Shown one piece after another: positions 17,054 through 23,811 of a stretch of DNA of 39,206 nt. The position numbers and the translations under genes are program-made. Source of the stretch: Mesorhizobium carmichaelinearum (GTDB taxonomy: Bacteria > Pseudomonadota > Alphaproteobacteria > Rhizobiales > Rhizobiaceae); contig NZ_FZQR01000042.1 in assembly GCF_900199455.1 (NCBI RefSeq), forward strand, positions 1 through 39,206. The letters run 5' to 3'. The notes under the pieces are model-generated. The model was not told the origin of the DNA, searched no databases, and saw only the letters and a list, made by a program, of their open reading frames with translations. How positions within the stretch are numbered: the stretch's first letter is position 1; the number at the start of each line of letters is the position of its first letter.

Positions 17054-20029
17054 ATGCCGAATCTCGGTCGAGCGTTGAATCTGGCCCGTATCTGGATCGC
17101 TGCGGCCGCCCTTGCCGGGATCACGCAAGACGCGCGCGCCGACTGCATCGCGGAACGGCCGACAGCCTTGGTTCCCGCCGACCCACTGGTCTGCCACCAA
17201 CTCGAAGCCACGATCAAGAAACCCTCGACGCTATCCCTCGGAGACTACGAGAACAAGCTCAATCAATATCTCGGCAGCTACTGCTACCGCGACGAGGCCG
17301 CCGGATGGGTGCACGACAAATTCGTGCGCCAGGCCGGACCGCGCATCGCAACCCTGGTCAACGGCGCCTGGCAGGGCAAGGATTTCGGAACCCATGCGCC
17401 TGTTATGATCTGGTATTCGCCCGAAATGGCGGACTGGCTTCGCAAGAACCGCTCGGCCGAGGGCGAGGTCGGTCATCCGCCGCCGGTACCCGACGGCGCC
17501 ATCATGGTGAAGGAGATGTTCTCGGAGCCGGCATCCGATTGCCGGACGGTCGATCCCGTCAAGCTTTTTCCAACCAGCGGCGCTGCGATCATGATCCGCG
17601 ATGCCAGCGCCTCTTACGACGGCTGGTTCTGGGGCTGGTACGGCTTTGGCAGCCAGAGCGGCTGGACTCCGGATTGGCCGGCCTTGCCGGCCGACAACAA
17701 TAGCCTGCCCAACATGGGCTTCGCCCAATATTGCATGAACTGTCATGCCTCGGCCGCCGACAATCTGACTTTCGCATCGCCCAAGAATATCGCCGGCGAG
17801 CCAGGCAAGCCGCTCAACTATCTCGCACAGGATTTCTTCGACGGCCCGCCGGCTCCGACTTTGCACCAGACCGTCGTTTTGCCGGTCAATGCCAGCCCGC
17901 GCCTTGGTCAACCGCTCTACAGTCCGAACGCCGACGTGATCGCCGCACTGCAGGCCTACGTCCGCGAGATGCCGACCTACGACACCGTCTCGCGAATGCC
18001 CTCAGAGACCTACGACAACACCTGGGTCGGGGCCAAGGGCCCCGATGCATCGGACACTTTCCTGACCTCCAGCCAGTGCCTCGGCTGTCATGATGCCGGC
18101 AGCACCGGGTTGCAGTTCGACATGACCCAGCCGAACCCGCATGGTGTCGGCCTGATCAACCTGTCTCCGCTGGCGACCTGGCGAACCTCCCCGATGGGAC
18201 TGGGCGGCCGCGATCCGATATTTTTTGCGCAGCTGGCCAGTGAAACACAGAGCTTTCACCCGAAAATGTCAGGCGTGGTGCAGGACGTCTGTCTCGGCTG
18301 CCACGGCATCGCCGGAGAGCGGCAGTTTCATATCGACGACAAGGCGCGCACGGGCAAATGCGAACCGTTCTCGCGCGCAATGGTCGATGCGACGCCATGG
18401 CCGGCCGACAATCCGAGTGCCGCGCACGCCAATTACGGCATGCTTGCCCGCGACGGCATCACCTGCACGTCGTGTCACCGCATGGTGTTCGACACCAAGG
18501 TCAGCGAGCCGCTCGGTGATCAGCCGCAGAACGCTTGCGTCGACGAGCGTCAGGCGCTGCTCAATCCGCACGCAACCGGTTTTGCCAAGACCTTCACCGG
18601 CAGCTTCATGGTCGGTTCGCCCGATACGCTGATCGGGCCCTTCGAGAAACCGGAGGTCGGGCCGATGGATACCGCGCTCGGCATCAAACCGGTTCACGAC
18701 GCCACGATCATGAGTTCCGAGGTTTGCGGGACCTGCCACACGGTTCATCTGCCGGTTCTGCAAGGCACCAACACGCTGGCGCATATCTATGAGCAGACGA
18801 CCTATCCGGAATGGGCGTTCAGCGCCTATCGAACCGGCAGCACCCCGGACGGGCCGCTTCCGCTCGGCCCCGGCGCCACGCCGCGCAGCTGCCAGGGCTG
18901 CCACATGCCGTCGACGGAAAAGGACGGATCGCCGACGACGAGCAAGATCGCCAGCATCCAGGAGAATCTCAATTTCCCGCAGACGGAATCCAGCAACGCG
19001 CCGGACCTTCTGGCTCGCGAGGGCTTTGCCCGCCACACTCTGGTTGGCCTCAATGTCTTCCTGGTCAAGATGGCACAGCAGTTTCCCGATGTCTTCGGCA
19101 TCAGGACACGCGATCCGATGATGGGCAACAAGGCCGTCGATCCGCTCGTCCTCACCGAGCAGGCGATGCTCGACCAGGCCTCGCAGGCAACCGCCACCGT
19201 CGCCGTCAGCAACCTTGCCCTGACCGCCAACACGCTCGAAGCCAAGGTTACGGTGAAGAACCTTGCCGGTCACAAATTTCCCTCCGGCGTCGGTTTCCGG
19301 CGCGCGTTTCTGACCTTCAGCGTGTTCGACCAGAACGGCGAGCCGCTCTGGGTCTCCGGCCGCACCAACGCCGCTGGCGTCATCGTCGGCGCCGACGGCA
19401 AGCCGCTCGATGGCGAACTTTGGTGGAAAGACGATTGTTCCGGCCGCGTGCACCCTGGCGAACGGCCGCATCAGCCGCACTACCAGAAGATCACGCGCCA
19501 GGATCAGGTCCAGATCTATCAGGAGCTGGTCTCCACCCCGCCGGCCAATACGCCCAATCCGGTCTGCAATGCCCATTCGAAGCCGGAAGGCGAACTGACC
19601 ACCAGCTTCCTGTCGATCTGCACGGAGGTGAAGGACAACCGCATATTGCCTTCGGGCTTCCTGCCACTCTCGGACCGGCTGGAAATCGCCAAGGCCCTGG
19701 GCGCGGATGAAGAGCTCGCCGTCGATGTCGGCACAACTGCCGTCGAGGACGACCCCGACTATGTCGAGGGCGGCAGCGACACGCTGAACTACTCGATCCC
19801 GCTTGCCGATCTGCCGAAGGGCGCACGCCCTGCCAGCATCGAGGCGGATCTCTACTACCAGGCGACGCCGCCATCCTATCTGCAGGACCGGTTCTGCACC
19901 GCCAAAGGCCCCGACACCGATCGCCTGTACTTTCTCACCGGCCATCTCAACCTGGCCGGCACGGAAGCGGACGGATGGAAGCTGAAAGTGGTCGGCAGCG
20001 GAACAGTCGCCGTAGCGGCCCCGCCCTGA
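17054..20029 (+). CDS. Secreted hexaheme c-type cytochrome with P460-like N-terminal domain
   Basis: A 991-residue exported multihaem protein. Residues 1-29 form a signal peptide ending ARA/DC. Six CxxCH haem sites start at Cys227 (CMNCH), 342 (CLGCH), 413 (CLGCH), 471 (CTSCH), 558 (CGTCH) and 613 (CQGCH, followed by MP). Residues about 60-240 resemble the cytochrome P460/c'-beta fold: GAIMVKEMF, then AAIMIRDASASYDGWFWGWYGFG, then the first CxxCH followed by DNLTFAS. Haems 2-6 form a pentahaem module whose CHMP ending recalls the NrfA/HAO/c554 group. Residues about 720-991 have no haem site, are probably beta-rich, and contain GHKFPSG (739-745). The protein should be periplasmic or extracellular. 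A redox role on hydroxylamine, NO or another nitrogen or sulfur compound is possible but unproven. No maturation or partner genes adjoin it. The ATG has a GGAG site. Confidence 0.88.
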   Translation: MPNLGRALNLARIWIAAAALAGITQDARADCIAERPTALVPADPLVCHQLEATIKKPSTLSLGDYENKLNQYLGSYCYRDEAAGWVHDKFVRQAGPRIATLVNGAWQGKDFGTHAPVMIWYSPEMADWLRKNRSAEGEVGHPPPVPDGAIMVKEMFSEPASDCRTVDPVKLFPTSGAAIMIRDASASYDGWFWGWYGFGSQSGWTPDWPALPADNNSLPNMGFAQYCMNCHASAADNLTFASPKNIAGEPGKPLNYLAQDFFDGPPAPTLHQTVVLPVNASPRLGQPLYSPNADVIAALQAYVREMPTYDTVSRMPSETYDNTWVGAKGPDASDTFLTSSQCLGCHDAGSTGLQFDMTQPNPHGVGLINLSPLATWRTSPMGLGGRDPIFFAQLASETQSFHPKMSGVVQDVCLGCHGIAGERQFHIDDKARTGKCEPFSRAMVDATPWPADNPSAAHANYGMLARDGITCTSCHRMVFDTKVSEPLGDQPQNACVDERQALLNPHATGFAKTFTGSFMVGSPDTLIGPFEKPEVGPMDTALGIKPVHDATIMSSEVCGTCHTVHLPVLQGTNTLAHIYEQTTYPEWAFSAYRTGSTPDGPLPLGPGATPRSCQGCHMPSTEKDGSPTTSKIASIQENLNFPQTESSNAPDLLAREGFARHTLVGLNVFLVKMAQQFPDVFGIRTRDPMMGNKAVDPLVLTEQAMLDQASQATATVAVSNLALTANTLEAKVTVKNLAGHKFPSGVGFRRAFLTFSVFDQNGEPLWVSGRTNAAGVIVGADGKPLDGELWWKDDCSGRVHPGERPHQPHYQKITRQDQVQIYQELVSTPPANTPNPVCNAHSKPEGELTTSFLSICTEVKDNRILPSGFLPLSDRLEIAKALGADEELAVDVGTTAVEDDPDYVEGGSDTLNYSIPLADLPKGARPASIEADLYYQATPPSYLQDRFCTAKGPDTDRLYFLTGHLNLAGTEADGWKLKVVGSGTVAVAAPP

Positions 20030-20049
20030 TACGCTTTCCCTTGAATGCT

Positions 20050-20745
20050 TCAGGGCAGCATGAATTCCACCGCCGCCTCGGCATGGATGCGTGTCGTGTC
20101 GAAGACCGGAATGTCGAAATCGCCCTGGCCGATGAGCATGGTGATCTCGGTGCAGCCCATGATGATGCTGTCGGCGGCCTCTTCACGGCGCAGGCGTTCG
20201 GCCTCTTCTATGTAAGCCGTCTTCGAAGTCTCGGTGACGAGGCCCTGGCAGAGTTCGTCATAGATGACACGATGCACCATGTCGCGCCCGGCGGCATCGG
20301 GCACCACGGGCGAGAGGCCGTATTTGTCGGCGAGCCGGCCCTTGTAGAAATCCTGCTCCATGGTGAAGCGCGTCGCCAGCAGCGCCGGGCGCTGCATGCC
20401 GGCGCGCTTGATCGCCGCCGCCGTGGCGTCGGCGATATGGATAAGCGGGATCGACACCGAGGCCTGCACCTGGTCGGCCAGTTTGTGCATGGTGTTGGTG
20501 CACAGAACCAGCCCTTCGGCGCCACCCACCTCGAGCTTGCGCGCCGCTTCGACCAGAAGCACGCCGGCACCGTCCCAATCACCATGATGCTGCCGCTCGG
20601 CGATCTCGGCAAAGTCGAACGACCAGAGCAGCAGTTTGGCCGAATGCAGCCCGCCAAGGCGCTCGCGCACGATCTCGTTGAGCAGGCGGTAGTAGATGGC
20701 GGTTGATTCCCAGCTCATGCCGCCGAGCAGGCCAAGGGTTTTCAT
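20050..20745 (-). CDS. Aspartate/glutamate racemase family protein
   Basis: A 231-residue, PLP-independent amino-acid racemase. The start MKTLGLLGGMSWESTAIYYRLLNE is the classic YgeA/aspartate-racemase N-terminus. The two catalytic cysteines are visible: Cys82 in LCTNTMHK and Cys198 in IIMGCTEI. ATG 20745 has GGAAGA upstream and gives the normal length; the frame continuing to 20778 is a spurious leader. It converges on the hexaheme gene with a 20-bp gap and lies 49 bp downstream of priA on the same strand, so it may be read through from priA. The substrate could be Asp, Glu or another amino acid. Confidence 0.88.
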   Translation of the reverse strand: MKTLGLLGGMSWESTAIYYRLLNEIVRERLGGLHSAKLLLWSFDFAEIAERQHHGDWDGAGVLLVEAARKLEVGGAEGLVLCTNTMHKLADQVQASVSIPLIHIADATAAAIKRAGMQRPALLATRFTMEQDFYKGRLADKYGLSPVVPDAAGRDMVHRVIYDELCQGLVTETSKTAYIEEAERLRREEAADSIIMGCTEITMLIGQGDFDIPVFDTTRIHAEAAVEFMLP

Positions 20746-20794
20746 ATGATCTTCCGTTTCTCGCTGCAGGCAGCACATCGTTGAATGCGCGACC

Positions 20795-22978
20795 TTATAA
20801 AAAGCTCTGCGGGTCGATGTCGACTTGCACCCGGACCGAGCCGCGCTGCTTGGGTCCGTTGGCCAGCATGGCGCGGATAAAGCCTTGCATGTCGGCGCGC
20901 CGTTCGCCCTGGATCAGCAGGCGGAAGCGGTGGCGGCCGCCGAGCAGCGACAGCGGTGCCTCGGCTGGCCCCAGCACGAACAGGTCTGACGCCTCGGGCG
21001 CGGCGCGGCGCAGGCCCCGTGCATGGCCTTCGGCTTCGGCGCGCGTCACCGCGCTGACGATGACGCCGGCCAGCCGGCCGAAGGGCGGCAGTGCCGCCCG
21101 CTCCCGCTCGGCGATCTCGCGCTCGTAAAAAGCCTCGGCGTCGCCGGAGACGATCGCCCGCATCACCGGATGGTCGGGCTGGAAGGTCTGCAGCAAGCCG
21201 AGGCTCTTCTTGCCGGTGCGGCCGGCGCGGCCGGTCACCTGGCTGAGCAACTGGAAGGTGCGCTCGGCGGCGCGCGGATCGCCATTGGCAAGGCCGAGGT
21301 CGGCATCGACGACGCCGACCAGCGTCATGTTGGGAAAATTGTGCCCCTTGGCGACGAGCTGCGTGCCGATGACGATGTCGGCCTCGCCATCGGCGATGGC
21401 CTCCAGTTCCAGCCGCAGCCGCCGCACCCCGCCCATCAGATCGGACGACAAGACGATGGTGCGCGCATCGGGAAAATGCGTGACGACCTCCTCGGCGATG
21501 CGCTCGACGCCCGGCCCGCAGGCGACCAGATGATCGAGCGTGCCGCATTCCGGGCAGGCTTCGGGGCGGCGCTCATTGTGCCCGCAATGATGACAGACCA
21601 GTTGGCCGCGGAAGCGATGCTCGACCAGCCAGGCCGAGCAGACCGGGCAGCCAAAACGGTGGCCGCAGACGCGGCACAGCGTCAGCGGCGCATAGCCGCG
21701 CCGGTTGAGGAACAAGAGCGACTGCTCCTTCTTCTCCAACGTCTTGCGCATATGGTCGATCAACACCGGCGACAGGAAGCCGCCACGCGCCGGTGGCGCG
21801 CGTCGCATGTCGATCGACTTCAGCTGCGGAAGTGCGGCCTCGGCGAAGCGGGCGGAGAGAATGGCTCTGTTGTATTTACCTTGGCTCGCATTGACCCGGC
21901 TTTCGACCGAAGGCGTCGCCGACGCCAGCACCACCGGAAAGCCGCCAATATGGCCGCGCACCACCGCCATATCGCGGGCGTTATAGAAGACACGGTCTTC
22001 CTGCTTGTAGGCGGGGTCATGCTCTTCATCGACGACGATCAGCCCAAGCTCCTTGAACGGCAGGAACAGGGCCGAGCGGGCGCCGGCAACGACGCGCACC
22101 GTGCCTTCCGCCACCTGCCGCCAGACTTTTTCGCGCATCCTCGGCGGCAGGTCGGAATGCCATTCGCCCGGCTTGGCGCCAAAACGCTGCTGGAAACGTT
22201 CGAGGAAAGCGTGGGTCAGCGCGATTTCCGGCAAAAGAATCAGCACTTGCTTGCCCTGGTCGAGTGCCGCCGCCACCGCCTCGAAATAGACCTCCGTCTT
22301 GCCCGAACCGGTGACGCCATCGAGCAGCGCGACATTGAAGACGCCGGCCGCGACATTGGCGCGCAGCATGGATGCGGCCTCGCTTTGGTCCGGCATCAGT
22401 TCCGGCACGGCGTAGCTCGAGTCAGGTGCGGCGACCACCGGTCGCGGCGGGATCATCACCGTCTCGAACACCCCTTGCGCCTTGAGCCCCTCGATCACCG
22501 TCGACGACACGCCGGCCGCATGGGCGAGACCGGAACGTGTCCAGGCGAGGCCGCCCTCCGCCGTTTCCAGCACGCGCGCCCGCGCATCCGTCATCCGGTC
22601 GGGAACGATAAGCGTGCGCTGCAGCCCCTCGATCCAGGGCTCCGGGTCGAAGGCCTCCGGCGCTCTGAGCAGCATGCGCGCCACCATGCCCGGCGCCGAC
22701 AGCGTGTACTGCGCCACCCAGTCAACGAAACGGCGCATCGAACGGTCGATCGGCGGACAGTCGAAGACCTGTTCGATCGGGCGCAGTTTTTTTGCGTCGA
22801 TATTCTCGACCACGCCATCCCAGACGATGCCGGCGACCTGGCGCGGCCCGAGCGGCACGCGCACGATCGATCCCGGCACCACGCGCATGCCGGCCGGCAC
22901 GGCATAGGTGTAAGGGCGTTCGGCAGGCATCGGCACCAGCACCGGCGCGGCTGCGACAAAGGGCGAATCTTCGATCAT
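20795..22978 (-). CDS. priA: Primosomal protein N', replication-restart helicase PriA
   Basis: A superfamily 2 helicase that reloads the replisome at stalled forks. The 727 residues show the N-terminal 3'-DNA-binding domain (VLVPMPAERPYTYAVP), Walker A GVTGSGKT at 221-228, the DEEHDPAYKQ box, and the paired zinc motifs CRVCGHRFGCPVC and CHHCGHNERRPEACPECG. Helicase motifs VATQ-like IGTQLVAKGHNFPNMTLV and QVTGRAGR follow. Length is normal. It diverges from the transaldolase gene 90 bp away; in relatives priA is commonly close to atpH, whereas here about 4.7 kb intervenes. Confidence 0.96.
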   Translation of the reverse strand: MIEDSPFVAAAPVLVPMPAERPYTYAVPAGMRVVPGSIVRVPLGPRQVAGIVWDGVVENIDAKKLRPIEQVFDCPPIDRSMRRFVDWVAQYTLSAPGMVARMLLRAPEAFDPEPWIEGLQRTLIVPDRMTDARARVLETAEGGLAWTRSGLAHAAGVSSTVIEGLKAQGVFETVMIPPRPVVAAPDSSYAVPELMPDQSEAASMLRANVAAGVFNVALLDGVTGSGKTEVYFEAVAAALDQGKQVLILLPEIALTHAFLERFQQRFGAKPGEWHSDLPPRMREKVWRQVAEGTVRVVAGARSALFLPFKELGLIVVDEEHDPAYKQEDRVFYNARDMAVVRGHIGGFPVVLASATPSVESRVNASQGKYNRAILSARFAEAALPQLKSIDMRRAPPARGGFLSPVLIDHMRKTLEKKEQSLLFLNRRGYAPLTLCRVCGHRFGCPVCSAWLVEHRFRGQLVCHHCGHNERRPEACPECGTLDHLVACGPGVERIAEEVVTHFPDARTIVLSSDLMGGVRRLRLELEAIADGEADIVIGTQLVAKGHNFPNMTLVGVVDADLGLANGDPRAAERTFQLLSQVTGRAGRTGKKSLGLLQTFQPDHPVMRAIVSGDAEAFYEREIAERERAALPPFGRLAGVIVSAVTRAEAEGHARGLRRAAPEASDLFVLGPAEAPLSLLGGRHRFRLLIQGERRADMQGFIRAMLANGPKQRGSVRVQVDIDPQSFL

Positions 22979-23027
22979 GAGGCGTGACCTTGCCCTGACT
23001 TTGGTCTAGATCAAAGGCCGACCCCGA

Positions 23028-23046
23028 ATGTGCATGGCATGCACAT
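23028..23046. promoter_or_regulatory. 19-bp perfect palindrome between priA and the transaldolase gene
   Basis: ATGTGCATG-G-CATGCACAT has perfect 9-bp arms around one base. It lies 22 bp before the transaldolase ATG (23069) and 49 bp upstream of the priA start, so a bound protein could affect both. No T-run follows. This is a strong operator candidate; the regulator is unknown. Confidence 0.6.
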
Positions 23047-23068
23047 AAGAATCTTCAGGAGACCCGTC

Positions 23069-23725
23069 ATGAAATTTTTTGTCGACACCGCCGACATCAA
23101 GGATATCCGTGAACTCAACGATCTGGGACTGCTCGACGGCGTCACCACCAACCCGTCGCTGATTCTCAAATCCGGCGGTAAGATCGCCGACGTCACCAAG
23201 CAGATCTGCGATATCGTCGCCGGCCCGGTCTCGGCGGAAGTCGTGGCGACCGAGTACAAGGACATGATGGCGGAGGCCGAGGTGCTGGCCAAGATCGCGC
23301 CCAATGTCTGCATCAAGGTGCCGCTGACGCTGGATGGCCTGAAGGCCTGCAAGACGATCCGCACCCAGATGAACCGCATGGTCAACGTCACGCTGTGCTT
23401 CTCGGCCAACCAGGCGCTGCTCGCCGCCAAGGCCGGCGCCTCGTTCATCTCGCCCTTCGTCGGCCGCATCGATGACACCGGCTCGGACGGCATGGAGCTG
23501 ATCCAGGAGATCCGGCAGATTTACGACAATTACGATTACCAGACCGAGATCCTGACCGCTTCGGTGCGCACGGTGAACCACGTCAAGCAGGCAGCCCTCA
23601 TCGGCGCCGATGTCATCACCGCGCCGCCGGCAACGCTGAAGGCGCTGGTCAAGCACCCGCTGACCGACAGGGGCCTGGAACAGTTCCTCGCCGACTGGGC
23701 CAAGACCGGCCAGAAGATCGGCTGA
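23069..23725 (+). CDS. tal: Transaldolase of the small (FSA/TalC) family
   Basis: A 218-residue (beta/alpha)8-barrel enzyme of the pentose phosphate pathway. It begins MKFFVDTADIKDIRELNDLGLLDGVTTNPSL; the Schiff-base lysine is Lys83 in CIKVPLT. Two positions that separate aldolase from transaldolase in this family read Glu57 (SAEV) and Phe130 (SPFVGR), the transaldolase state; fructose-6-phosphate aldolases have Gln and Tyr there. ATG 23069 has AGGAG eight bases upstream and gives the family length; the frame from 23030 runs through the palindrome. Genes of this type are often named fsa in rhizobial annotation. It ends at a strong bidirectional terminator. Confidence 0.93.
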   Translation: MKFFVDTADIKDIRELNDLGLLDGVTTNPSLILKSGGKIADVTKQICDIVAGPVSAEVVATEYKDMMAEAEVLAKIAPNVCIKVPLTLDGLKACKTIRTQMNRMVNVTLCFSANQALLAAKAGASFISPFVGRIDDTGSDGMELIQEIRQIYDNYDYQTEILTASVRTVNHVKQAALIGADVITAPPATLKALVKHPLTDRGLEQFLADWAKTGQKIG

Positions 23726-23741
23726 GATCGCGCTTCCCTCA

Positions 23742-23775
23742 AATAAAAAAGGCCGGGCGACCGGCCTTTTTTATT
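23742..23775. terminator. Bidirectional rho-independent terminator
   Basis: Perfect 15-bp arms (AATAAAAAAGGCCGG and its complement) surround a GCGA loop, giving A-run and T-run tails on both strands. It stops the rightward transaldolase transcript and the leftward ftsK transcript. Confidence 0.95.
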
Positions 23776-23811
23776 GTTCGGAAGAAATCGGATCGCCGAA
23801 AGGGCGGCCGA

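Noticed and set aside
21023..22987. A 654-codon plus-strand frame opposite priA
   Set aside because: Shadow; the opposite strand has Walker A and paired zinc motifs of PriA.
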